10,801 nucleotides of DNA from Betaproteobacteria bacterium (GTDB lineage: Bacteria; Pseudomonadota; Gammaproteobacteria; Burkholderiales; Rhodocyclaceae). The notes beneath the pieces are model-generated. The model saw only the letters and a list, made by a program, of their open reading frames with translations, had not been told where the DNA came from and searched no databases. A program made the translations under genes and the position numbers. Positions 1-6,639 of this stretch are shown here, piece by piece; the stretch's first letter is position 1, and every line of letters starts with the position of its first letter. The stretch lies in contig JAGWUW010000048.1 in the NCBI GenBank assembly GCA_028868235.1, forward strand, positions 1-10,801. Direction: 5' to 3'.

Positions 1-178
1 CCCCGCCGTCGTCAGCAAGGACAAGCTTGCTCAGCGGCTGGCGGGCTGGGACAAAGACGTCACACCGAATGCCATAGAAGTGCATATATCGAGACTGCGC
101 CAGAAACTATCGGCAGGCAGTATTCTCATTCGCACGGTCCGCGGAATCGGATATCGCATCGATGCCGCACAAAACTGA
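1..178 (+). CDS. Response regulator, OmpR/PhoB family, C-terminal part only (TctD-like)
   Basis: This is the end of a DNA-binding response regulator; the receiver domain and the start of the effector domain lie left of the window. The reading frame is open from base 2 (codons begin at 2, 5, 8...) and stops with TGA at 176-178. The visible 58 residues hold the end of the winged helix-turn-helix: the recognition helix, NAIEVHISRLRQKL, followed by the wing hairpin, IRTVRGIGYRI, which is the standard ending of OmpR/PhoB-type regulators. The wording of this stretch is close to that of TctD/QseB-like regulators. Its 3' end overlaps the histidine kinase gene by 17 bases, so the two are co-transcribed and translationally linked as a two-component pair. 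The family assignment is secure; the regulon cannot be told from this fragment. Confidence 0.93.
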   Translation, partial: PAVVSKDKLAQRLAGWDKDVTPNAIEVHISRLRQKLSAGSILIRTVRGIGYRIDAAQN

Positions 179-1574
179 TACCGCCCTTCCGCCAGAACCG
201 TTGTCCCTCAAGCAACGCCTAATCTTCGCCTTGTTGACGCCACTGATTATCATTTTGGCGACATCTTCGATCTTCGACTACCGACTCGCCAATAAAACCG
301 CCAACCAAGCGCACGATCAAGCTTTGGCCGACAATGTTTTCGACCTCGAAGCACATATTAAAAAGGTTCGTCTGCCGGCCGACAAGTTGGATTTGACCGA
401 AGAAGCCGAAGCCATGCTGCGGAGCAGCGCCCCGGACATGCTCTATTTCGCGGTACTCGATCCCTTTGGCAAGGTAGTGGCCGGTGTTTCTGATTTGCCG
501 GTACCACGGCTCGCCCAGGGGAAAGAAATCCAGTTCTCGGATGGTCATTATCGCGGCAAGGCAGTCAGAATTGCCGCGCATCAGGTTAACCTCAATACAG
601 AGGAGTTACAAATCGTCGTTGTGGAAACGACCGAAAAACGAAAACAGGCGAGTAGCCGCATTCTCACTGCCATGGTTTTGCCCAATCTGGCTGTCATTCT
701 AGCCACCATGCTCGCAGTCATTTTCGGGGTACGACAGGGTTTGCTACCACTCAACGAGGTGGAGCGGGATATCGCAGCTCGTTCTGCCAACGATCTCCAT
801 GAAATAGAACTTTCCGGCACCCCGGCCGAAATTCGCCCGATGCTCCTTCGGCTAAACGAACTCTTCGCCCTTCTCCGCGAAACAGTCGAGATCCAGCAAC
901 GTTTCATCGCCGATGCGGCACATCAGTTGCGAACCCCCCTGGCCGGCCTCCAGACCCAACTCGATCTTGCAACTGCTGAACACGCTTTCGCCAATACCCC
1001 GGAACGCCTGCAGTTGCTAGAAGAAGCAACCGCCCGTATCGGGCATCTGCTCAATCAATTATTGGCCTATGCCCGGGCAGAAACCTCCGGGACAACCCAA
1101 TGTGAACGCGAAGAGGTTTCCCTGGATCACCTTGTCGAAAACTCGGCCTCCCTATTCCTTGATGCTGCCCTGGCAAAAGACATCGATCTGGGATTTGAAA
1201 TAACCCCGGCCACTATCTTCGGACTACCGTGGATGGTGCAGGAAGCCTTGTCCAACCTGATCGACAATGCCATTCACTACACCCCGGCAGGTGGCATTGT
1301 TACCGTACGCTGCGGACAGGAAGACGGTCAGCCCTACCTAGAAGTCGAGGACAGTGGCCCTGGAATTCCGGAGGAAGAGGTACAACACGTTTTCGAACGT
1401 TTTTATCGCATTCCCGGGTCAATCGGCCACGGATGCGGACTAGGTCTGGCCATAGTGCGCGAAATCGCCGACATGCACGCAGCCACCGTGGTCTTGAAAA
1501 ATCGACCATCCGGCGGACTACAAGCCAAGATAATCTTTTCCGGTGGGAGCGGCAGGCAAAATGCCGTCGCGTGA
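162..1574 (+). CDS. Sensor histidine kinase, TctE/QseC-like
   Basis: This is an inner-membrane sensor kinase of 470 residues that phosphorylates the response regulator encoded just upstream. A first membrane helix lies at about residues 18-38. A periplasmic sensing region (about 40-165) resembles the N-terminal domain of two-component sensor kinases of the TctE type. A second helix at about 168-190 leads into a HAMP-like linker (about 190-245). The H-box is ADAAHQLRTPLAGL, with the phosphoacceptor His at 254. The ATPase domain shows the N-box (LSNLIDNAIHYTP, 363-375), the G1 box (DSGPGIP, 397-403), the F-box (FERFYR, 411-416) and the G2 box (GHGCGLGLA, 422-430), so all catalytic motifs are present. 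The ATG at 162 overlaps the regulator gene, a usual arrangement. TctE homologues respond to tricarboxylates, but QseC-like kinases share this architecture, so the ligand is not determined. Confidence 0.93.
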   Translation: MPHKTDTALPPEPLSLKQRLIFALLTPLIIILATSSIFDYRLANKTANQAHDQALADNVFDLEAHIKKVRLPADKLDLTEEAEAMLRSSAPDMLYFAVLDPFGKVVAGVSDLPVPRLAQGKEIQFSDGHYRGKAVRIAAHQVNLNTEELQIVVVETTEKRKQASSRILTAMVLPNLAVILATMLAVIFGVRQGLLPLNEVERDIAARSANDLHEIELSGTPAEIRPMLLRLNELFALLRETVEIQQRFIADAAHQLRTPLAGLQTQLDLATAEHAFANTPERLQLLEEATARIGHLLNQLLAYARAETSGTTQCEREEVSLDHLVENSASLFLDAALAKDIDLGFEITPATIFGLPWMVQEALSNLIDNAIHYTPAGGIVTVRCGQEDGQPYLEVEDSGPGIPEEEVQHVFERFYRIPGSIGHGCGLGLAIVREIADMHAATVVLKNRPSGGLQAKIIFSGGSGRQNAVA

Positions 1575-1588
1575 TACGTGTCTGACGG

Positions 1589-1852
1589 TTATTTGGATTC
1601 GACCGCCATTTCATCCTGAGCAGGTAGCACCGGCTGCGGAACGCTAACGGCATGCAAGACCCCGGCGCAGCAGCCAAAAAATGCCACGACTGCGGCCAGG
1701 CTGGGTGTCCATGTATCTGCCAAGCCCCGAGTAAACAGGAACCACCCAAACACCAACACAGACGGAATCATCATCAGGCCGCACAGAACGGCACAAACCA
1801 AGGCAATCTTGTGCCCAATGTGGCGCGGCTTGCGAACTATATCTTCGGTCAT
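1589..1852 (-). CDS. Small two-helix membrane protein, unknown function
   Basis: I do not recognise this 87-residue protein. It has a short basic N-terminus (residues 1-14, with several Arg/Lys/His), a long hydrophobic segment at about 15-40, a short polar turn (TRGLADTWTP, 41-50), a second hydrophobic segment at about 50-72 containing a Cys pair (61-62), and a polar, acidic C-terminal tail. This predicts an inner-membrane hairpin. Its ATG overlaps the TGA of the secretin-like gene in an ATGA (1849-1852), and a GAGGAA ribosome-binding site lies at 1858-1863, five bases before the ATG. It is therefore almost certainly translated by coupling, as the last gene of the zapE unit. It ends 14 bases from the oppositely oriented histidine kinase. 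The gene call rests on this coupling and on the coherent membrane-protein composition. Confidence 0.72.
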   Translation of the reverse strand: MTEDIVRKPRHIGHKIALVCAVLCGLMMIPSVLVFGWFLFTRGLADTWTPSLAAVVAFFGCCAGVLHAVSVPQPVLPAQDEMAVESK

Positions 1853-2655
1853 TCGGCTTCCTCGACTTTCAACCAGATGGAACGATTATCCCGGGCATCG
1901 CTGGTACCCACGCTGAATGCTCCCCCCTGCTGGCCAGCTGCCTGACGGCCGCCGCCCCCGAGTTCGATCCATTCACCCAGCGTACCGGAGACCGTCGTTG
2001 CCAAGCGCTGAGAACTTACCGCTCCACGACCATAGGCTGGATCGAAGCTTTCAGTTTGCTGGGAAATTTCAAGAATAACACGCTGGCCATTAATGCGCGG
2101 CGTAGCATAGAAACCACTGCCAATATCGCGATAGATGACCCCTTCGTTAACCATCGCCCCCCCCGGTCCTACGACCATTTGGCGCATCGGCACGGCCAGT
2201 GAACGACCGATCTGAATGAAGGCTCGCCCTCCCTCCACGGTTTGAACCATTTGCGAAGCACTCTCACCACGCACACTCTTGGTGTCCCATACCGTTGTGC
2301 CAACATTGCTGCGTCGCGTGCTACCCAGCGTCACCTGTCCGCTCACCTCTCCACCGTGAGCACCGTCCTCTGCCTGGCGATTCTGCGAAATACGAATGAT
2401 CAGCCGGCGGGAGGGCCTGTCCATGGCAGCTAATGCCCGTTTGATCTCATCGCGATTACGGGCTGAAGCCTTCAGGAACAGCTGGTCATTCATGCCGGTC
2501 AGGGTACCGCCCGGCTCGACCAGAGGTAACAAGGCCGGCAAAACTTCATCGACAGTTTTGCTACGCAACTGGATGATCTCCATCTGCTGTGCACCGGCGA
2601 TGCCCACCCAGAGTGCCAACAAGCCAACCATTAACCACTTCAGAGCAGCTTTCAT
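1849..2655 (-). CDS. Secretin-like exported protein (short, with N1-like and partial secretin domains)
   Basis: This is a 268-residue exported protein related to type II/III secretion secretins but much shorter than a typical secretin (usually well over 400 residues). Residues 1-22 form a signal peptide (hydrophobic core LMVGLLALWVGIAG, likely cleavage after AGA). Residues about 25-95 (beginning MEIIQLRSKTVDEVLPAL and ending in AAMDRP followed by a beta strand) match the secretin N1/NolW-type ring-building domain, including the usual 'I..AL..MDRP' ending. Residues about 180-234 (ATPRINGQRVILEIS, then LATTVSGTLGEWIELGG) resemble the end of the secretin barrel domain, which normally reads as TP.I....V.L.I followed by T.V.V..G....IGG. 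The middle (95-180) is Gly/Ser/Gln rich. The start is set by a GAGGAG site at 2662-2667, six to seven bases before the ATG and overlapping the zapE stop. Its membership of the zapE operon is clear; its role, and whether it forms a pore, are unknown. Confidence 0.8.
   Translation of the reverse strand: MKAALKWLMVGLLALWVGIAGAQQMEIIQLRSKTVDEVLPALLPLVEPGGTLTGMNDQLFLKASARNRDEIKRALAAMDRPSRRLIIRISQNRQAEDGAHGGEVSGQVTLGSTRRSNVGTTVWDTKSVRGESASQMVQTVEGGRAFIQIGRSLAVPMRQMVVGPGGAMVNEGVIYRDIGSGFYATPRINGQRVILEISQQTESFDPAYGRGAVSSQRLATTVSGTLGEWIELGGGGRQAAGQQGGAFSVGTSDARDNRSIWLKVEEAE
2157..2164 (-). repeat. G8 homopolymer inside the secretin-like gene
   Basis: Eight consecutive C on the + strand are read as G on the coding strand. 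They lie in the codons CCG GGG GGG GCG, for Pro-Gly-Gly-Ala at about residues 164-167. A one-base slip would shift the frame in the middle of the gene. Confidence 0.95.
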
Positions 2656-2661
2656 CGATCT

Positions 2662-2667
2662 CTCCTC
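2662..2667 (-). promoter_or_regulatory. Ribosome-binding site of the secretin-like gene, overlapping the zapE stop
   Basis: The - strand reads GAATGAGGAGAGATCGATG. The zapE stop codon TGA (2666-2668) shares two bases with the GAGGAG Shine-Dalgarno core, which sits six bases before the ATG at 2653-2655. Ribosomes finishing zapE therefore end on the next gene's initiation site, which argues for coupled translation. Confidence 0.75.
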
Positions 2668-3784
2668 ATTCCGAAGGAATATGGGGCAAGGCTAGGTATT
2701 CCTTGGAATTCATCTCGGTTAGACGACTAACCGTACGCTTGAATTCACTGGCCTGGGTACCTTCGGTATACAGCTCCTCTGCCGCACAATCGGCAGTGGC
2801 GATCAACTTGACTTTGTGATCGTAGAAGACATCGACCAGCCAGGTAAAGCGACGGGCCTCCGAGGCCTGATGCTGGGTCATCTTCGGAATGTGCGAAAGC
2901 AGAACCGTGTGATAGCTGCGGGCGATTTCCAGGTAGTCGTTTTGCGAACGTGGTCCGCCGCACAGGGTACGGAAATCGAACCAGATAACACCATGGCCGC
3001 GCCGAAGGGTATCGATATTGCGTCCGAGCACCTCGATGTGCCCCCCCTTCTTGCCCTCCTCACCAGCCACCATCCTGAAGTATTCAAGCATCTTCTTCTC
3101 AGCGGCTGCATCTGCTGGGTGATGGTAGATCTCAACCTGCTCCAGGGCACGCAGACGATAATCGATGCCGGCTTCAACCTCGAAAACGTCTAGGTTCTTC
3201 TCAAGCAATGCAATGGTCGGTAAGAAACTTTCGCGATGCAGACCATTTGGGTAAAGCATCGACGGCGGATAGTTGGAAGTCATCACGACGATGACTCCCT
3301 TGGCAAACAGACCGGTCATCAGACGGCCAAGGATCATTGCATCGGCGATATCGGAGACGTGGAATTCATCGAAACAGAGGAGCCGGACATCCTTGGCCAC
3401 CTGCTCGGCAACCTTTAGCATGGGGTCTGGTTCACCCTTGCATTTATCGAGATCGCGGTGAATCTGCTGCATAAAAGCATGGAAGTGGATGCGCTTCTTG
3501 CGACGATAAGGCACCGAGTCGTAGAAACAATCCATCAGGAAGCTCTTGCCTCGCCCCACCCCCCCCCAGAAATACACGCCTTTGGGCGGCTTGGGTGGTG
3601 ACAGCAGGCGTTTGAACGTACTGCTCCGGTCGACTTTGAAAGACAGCAGATTAGTGTACAGCGCCTGCAGGGCGATGGCCGCCGCCATCTGGGCGGCATC
3701 CGCGACATAACCGCGGGAGTCAAGCAAAGCTTTGTATGCATCAAGCATACCCTGGGCGGCGACGTTCAATTTTCTGTGCGGCAT
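2666..3784 (-). CDS. zapE: Cell division protein ZapE (AFG1-like P-loop ATPase)
   Basis: This is a cytoplasmic ATPase of the AFG1/ZapE family, 372 residues from the chosen start. In E. coli ZapE associates with the Z-ring and affects FtsZ assembly; mitochondrial AFG1/LACE1 is its eukaryotic relative. The Walker A motif is GGVGRGKS (about residues 74-81), followed by FLMDCFYDSVP and the family's RIHFHAFMQQIH segment. Walker B is LLCFDEFHVSDI (about 135-146, acidic pair DE at 139-140). The sensor region is VVMTSNYPPSMLYPNGLHRE, and the C-terminal block WLVDVFYDHKVKLIATA is also typical. I chose the ATG at 3782-3784 (MPHRKLN). The frame stays open upstream to 3853, but that extension runs through the lpd terminator and looks non-coding. 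No strong Shine-Dalgarno precedes 3784, and an ATG at 3746-3748 is an alternative. The gene starts about 40 bases beyond the lpd terminator, so it probably has its own weak promoter or depends on readthrough. Confidence 0.93.
   Translation of the reverse strand: MPHRKLNVAAQGMLDAYKALLDSRGYVADAAQMAAAIALQALYTNLLSFKVDRSSTFKRLLSPPKPPKGVYFWGGVGRGKSFLMDCFYDSVPYRRKKRIHFHAFMQQIHRDLDKCKGEPDPMLKVAEQVAKDVRLLCFDEFHVSDIADAMILGRLMTGLFAKGVIVVMTSNYPPSMLYPNGLHRESFLPTIALLEKNLDVFEVEAGIDYRLRALEQVEIYHHPADAAAEKKMLEYFRMVAGEEGKKGGHIEVLGRNIDTLRRGHGVIWFDFRTLCGGPRSQNDYLEIARSYHTVLLSHIPKMTQHQASEARRFTWLVDVFYDHKVKLIATADCAAEELYTEGTQASEFKRTVSRLTEMNSKEYLALPHIPSE
3559..3567 (-). repeat. zapE: G9 homopolymer inside the zapE Walker A codons
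   Basis: Nine consecutive C on the + strand are read as G on the coding strand. They span the codons TGG GGG GGG GTG just at the start of the P-loop and are followed by a further GGGG after one T. A shorter G7 run lies in the same gene at 3041-3047 (Lys-Gly-Gly codons). Length changes here would truncate ZapE before its ATPase domain. Confidence 0.95.
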
Positions 3785-3824
3785 TGGTACTGGGTTGTGC
3801 GTTGGGTAAAGACGATATTTTCGC

Positions 3825-3862
3825 AAATAAAAAAGGCGGGTGCGTAACCGCAACCCGCCTTT
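3825..3862 (-). terminator. Rho-independent terminator after lpd
   Basis: Read on the - strand, a ten-base stem AAAGGCGGGT (3853-3862) pairs perfectly with ACCCGCCTTT (3832-3841) around an 11-base loop, in which GCG and CGC can pair further. The stem is followed by TTTTTTATTT. It lies about 20 bases after the lpd stop and closes the 2-oxoglutarate dehydrogenase operon before zapE. Confidence 0.92.
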
Positions 3863-3881
3863 ATGGCTTATCGACGCGCGA

Positions 3882-5306
3882 TCAGAAGTTCAGCGTGCGC
3901 TTGTCGCAAGCCAGCGCGGCTTCATGCACGGTCTTAGACAGGGTTGGGTGAGCGTGGCAGATGCGGGCCAGGTCCTCGGAAGCACCACCGAATTCCATCG
4001 CCACAACGGCTTCGGCGATGATTTCGGAAGCATTGGCACCGATGATGTGCACGCCGAGGATGCGGTCAGTCTTCTTGCAAGCCAGCATCTTCACGAAGCC
4101 GGATGGATCACCCATACCCAAGGCACGGCCGTTAGCCAGGAAGGGCACCTTGCCGACCTTGTACTCGACGCCTTCAGCCTTGAGCGCCTGCTCGGTCTTG
4201 CCGACCCACGCGATTTCCGGCGAGGTATAGATAACCCAGGGAATGGTGTCGAAGTTACAGTGACCGGCTTGGCCAGCCATCAGCTCGGCGACCATGACAC
4301 CTTCTTCGTGGGCCTTGTGCGCCAGCATCGGACCACGAACCACGTCGCCGATAGCCCAGACGCCCGGCAGGTTGGTCTGACAATGGCCATCGACTTCGAC
4401 GAAGCCACGAGCATCGAGCTTGAGGCCTACGCCTTCGGCATTCAGGCCGTCGGTGTTCGGCACGCGACCAATGGAAACGATCAGGCGGTCGGCATCCAGC
4501 TTCTGGACCTTGCCATCCTTGTCTTCGTAGGCAATCGAAACGCCCTTCTTGGTCGTCTTGATGTCGCCGATCTTGACGCCCATCTGGATGTTCAGGCCCT
4601 GCTTGGTGAACAGCTTGAGCGCTTCCTTGGCGACATCGACGTCAGCCACCGACAGGAAGTCCGGCAGTGCTTCGAGGACGGTCACTTCGGAACCGACGCG
4701 ACGCCACACCGAACCCATTTCCAGACCGATGACGCCGGCGCCGATGATGGCCAGCTTCTTCGGCACGGATTCCTGGTTCAGGGCACCTTCGTTGTCCATG
4801 ACGATCTTCTGGTCGACCGGCACGTTCGGCAGGTGACGGGCCTTGGAACCGGTAGCGACGATGACCTGCTTGGCCAGCACTTCCTCGGCGCCAACCTTGA
4901 CTTTGTAGTAGTCGCCTTCCTTGCCGACGAAGGAACCGTGGCCAGCCAGGAAGGTGACCTTGTTCTTCTTCAGCAGCATCTTGATGCCGGAGGTCAGCTG
5001 ATTGACCACGCCATCCTTGCGCGCCTTCATGGTCGGCACGTCGATGGTCGCCTTGCCGACCTTGATACCTTGGGCCTCGAAGCTGTGGTTGGCTTCCTCG
5101 AACAAGTGCGAGGTGTGCAACAGGGCCTTGGACGGAATGCAGCCGACGTTCAGGCAGGTGCCGCCGAGACGCGGCTCGCCCTTCGGGTCAGCGTAGGGAT
5201 TGGATTCGGCGCAGGCGGCCGAGAAACCGAGCTGGGAAGCGCGAATGGCCGCGATGTAGCCGCCTGGACCGCCGCCGATAACGAGCACGTCAAATTGCTT
5301 GGACAT
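3882..5306 (-). CDS. lpdA: Dihydrolipoyl dehydrogenase (E3 of 2-oxoglutarate dehydrogenase)
   Basis: This FAD flavoprotein of 474 residues reoxidises the dihydrolipoyl arm of E2 and passes the electrons to NAD+. The FAD-binding fold is [12 protein letters not shown] (9-20). The redox disulfide is [13 protein letters not shown] (Cys51, Cys56). The NAD-binding fold is [13 protein letters not shown] (187-199). The second FAD motif is [18 protein letters not shown] (about 315-332). The dimerisation domain ends with [13 protein letters not shown], carrying the catalytic His453. In characterised Lpd enzymes the Glu that polarises this His sits five residues after it, but here that residue is Lys458 (see findings). 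Everything else fits a normal full-length enzyme. An AAAGG ribosome-binding site at 5315-5319 precedes the ATG by eight bases. It is third in the odhA-odhB-lpd operon, so it serves the 2-oxoglutarate complex, although Lpd can also be shared with other 2-oxoacid dehydrogenases or the glycine cleavage system. Confidence 0.96.
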   Translation of the reverse strand: MSKQFDVLVIGGGPGGYIAAIRASQLGFSAACAESNPYADPKGEPRLGGTCLNVGCIPSKALLHTSHLFEEANHSFEAQGIKVGKATIDVPTMKARKDGVVNQLTSGIKMLLKKNKVTFLAGHGSFVGKEGDYYKVKVGAEEVLAKQVIVATGSKARHLPNVPVDQKIVMDNEGALNQESVPKKLAIIGAGVIGLEMGSVWRRVGSEVTVLEALPDFLSVADVDVAKEALKLFTKQGLNIQMGVKIGDIKTTKKGVSIAYEDKDGKVQKLDADRLIVSIGRVPNTDGLNAEGVGLKLDARGFVEVDGHCQTNLPGVWAIGDVVRGPMLAHKAHEEGVMVAELMAGQAGHCNFDTIPWVIYTSPEIAWVGKTEQALKAEGVEYKVGKVPFLANGRALGMGDPSGFVKMLACKKTDRILGVHIIGANASEIIAEAVVAMEFGGASEDLARICHAHPTLSKTVHEAALACDKRTLNF

Positions 5307-5338
5307 GTGACAAACCTTTCAGAATTCAGATGTGCAAA

Positions 5339-5370
5339 GGCGCCAGCACCCCTTGCAGGGAACTGGCGCC
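5339..5370 (-). other. Intercistronic hairpin between odhB and lpd
   Basis: On the - strand, the eight-base arms GGCGCCAG and CTGGCGCC (+ strand 5363-5370 and 5339-5346) pair perfectly. Inside them a second short stem, CCCT/AGGG, closes on a three-base loop. It begins 12 bases after the odhB stop and ends about 20 bases before the lpd Shine-Dalgarno. It is followed by only TTTGCA, too few T for an efficient intrinsic terminator. It may partly attenuate transcription or protect the odhAB message from 3' decay. The structure is visible directly; the role is inferred. Confidence 0.6.
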
Positions 5371-5382
5371 GGCAAACGTCGA

Positions 5383-6615
5383 TTAGACGCCGAGCAGCAG
5401 GCGGGACGGATCTTCCAGCGCTTCCTTCATGGTCACCAGACCGAGGACGGCTTCGCGGCCGTCGATGATGCGGTGATCGTAGGACATGGCCAGGTAGTTC
5501 ATCGGACGCACGACGACTTGACCGTTCTCAACCATGGCGCGGTCCTTTGTGGCGTGAATGCCCAGGATGGCCGATTGCGGCGGGTTGATGATCGGGGTGG
5601 ACATCATGGAACCGAAGATGCCGCCGTTGGAGATGGAGAAGGTACCGCCGGTCAGTTCTTCGATCGACAGCTTGCCGTCCTTGGCCTTGGCGCCGAATTC
5701 GGCGATCTTCTTTTCGATCTCGGCGATGCTCAGCTGGTCGGCATTGCGGATGATCGGCACGACCAGGCCACGGGGCGAACCAACAGCGATACCGATGTCG
5801 ATGTAGCCGTGATAGATGATGTCGTTACCGTCGACCGAGGCGTTCAGGATCGGGAATTTCTGCAGGGCGGCGCAAGCGGCCTTGACGAAGAAGCCCATGA
5901 AGCCCAGGCGAACGCCATGGGTCTTCTCGAACTTCTCGCCGTACTGCTTGCGCAGCGCCATCATCGGGCCCATGTTCACTTCGTTGAACGTGGTCAGAAT
6001 GGCATTGGTCTGCTGGGATTGCAGCAGACGCTCGGCAATACGGGCACGCAGACGGGTCATCGGCACGCGTTGCTCGGTACGGTCGCCGAGAGCGACGCCG
6101 GTGCTCGGTGCGGAAATGTTGATCGTCGGGGTAGCCGGAGCAGAGGCCGGACCGGCCTTCGGCGCAGCAGCGACGGCGTCTTCCTTGGTCACGCGACCGC
6201 CACGACCGGAGCCTGCAACGTCGGCAGCCGCAATACCCTTCTCATCGAGGATCTTGCGCGCCGATGGGCTTGCGGTACCAGCCGGAGCGGCGGCAGCTGC
6301 GGCCGGAGAAGCCTTGGCGGCCGGAGCGGCTGCCTTCGGCGCTTCGGCCGCCGGAGCAGCAGCACCCGCCTTGGCTTCGGTATCGATGCGGGCGATCAGT
6401 TCGCCGGAGACGACGGTTTCGCCGTCGCCCTTGACGATTTCGACCAGCACGCCGGCACCCGGAGATGGCACTTCGAGAACGACTTTGTCGGTTTCGATAT
6501 CGATCAGGATTTCATCGCGCGCAACAGCTTCGCCGATTTTCTTTTTCCAGGAAGCCAGCGTGCCTTCAGCAACAGACTCGGACAACTGGGGAACTTGAAC
6601 TTCGATAATGCTCAT
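5383..6615 (-). CDS. odhB: Dihydrolipoyllysine succinyltransferase (E2 of 2-oxoglutarate dehydrogenase)
   Basis: This is the core-forming E2 of the 2-oxoglutarate dehydrogenase complex (also called sucB), 410 residues, transferring succinyl groups from lipoyl-lysine to CoA. One lipoyl domain occupies about residues 2-77, with the attachment Lys44 in [13 protein letters not shown]. An Ala/Pro-rich flexible linker covers about 81-115. The peripheral subunit-binding domain covers about 116-150 ([13 protein letters not shown]...[11 protein letters not shown]) and docks E1/E3. After a second linker, the catalytic domain (about 180-410) ends with [13 protein letters not shown], containing the active-site His381 and Asp385. 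A single lipoyl domain and the starting sequence [13 protein letters not shown] are typical of the succinyl rather than the acetyl enzyme. I chose the ATG at 6613-6615 because a GGAG site lies six bases before it. It follows odhA by 24 bases. Confidence 0.97.
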   Translation of the reverse strand: MSIIEVQVPQLSESVAEGTLASWKKKIGEAVARDEILIDIETDKVVLEVPSPGAGVLVEIVKGDGETVVSGELIARIDTEAKAGAAAPAAEAPKAAAPAAKASPAAAAAAPAGTASPSARKILDEKGIAAADVAGSGRGGRVTKEDAVAAAPKAGPASAPATPTINISAPSTGVALGDRTEQRVPMTRLRARIAERLLQSQQTNAILTTFNEVNMGPMMALRKQYGEKFEKTHGVRLGFMGFFVKAACAALQKFPILNASVDGNDIIYHGYIDIGIAVGSPRGLVVPIIRNADQLSIAEIEKKIAEFGAKAKDGKLSIEELTGGTFSISNGGIFGSMMSTPIINPPQSAILGIHATKDRAMVENGQVVVRPMNYLAMSYDHRIIDGREAVLGLVTMKEALEDPSRLLLGV

Positions 6616-6621
6616 GTGTGA

Positions 6622-6625
6622 CTCC
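6622..6625 (-). promoter_or_regulatory. odhB: Ribosome-binding site of odhB
   Basis: On the - strand, GTGGAGTCACACATG places GGAG six bases before the ATG at 6613-6615. The in-frame GTG at 6625-6627 overlaps this Shine-Dalgarno and is therefore unlikely to be the start. Confidence 0.75.
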
Positions 6626-6639
6626 ACTCTGTTGTTTTA

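Noticed and set aside
1564..1588. Possible bidirectional terminator between the histidine kinase and the small membrane protein gene
   Set aside because: Only a five-base stem (CCGTC/GACGG) with a 15-base loop and a weak TTATTT run on the + strand; too poor to call.
3785..3853. N-terminal extension of zapE by 23 codons
   Set aside because: The extension overlaps the lpd terminator stem, its residues look random, and the family normally starts close to the chosen ATG.
3840..5468. A 542-codon open frame on the + strand
   Set aside because: It lies antisense to lpd and extends past both of its ends. The product is rich in Asp/His/Gly/Val with no recognisable domain. It is the usual mirror frame of a highly codon-biased GC-rich gene, and it would have to read through the lpd terminator and the odhB-lpd hairpin.
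5332..6621. A 429-codon open frame on the + strand, with a second one at 5816-6598
   Set aside because: Both are antisense to odhB. The low-complexity Arg/Gly/Ser/Ala composition mirrors the Ala/Pro linker of E2. No plausible ribosome-binding site or homology is apparent.
6616..6627. GTG start of odhB four codons upstream
   Set aside because: The GTG overlaps the Shine-Dalgarno that serves the ATG at 6615, and [14 protein letters not shown] is the normal start of E2.
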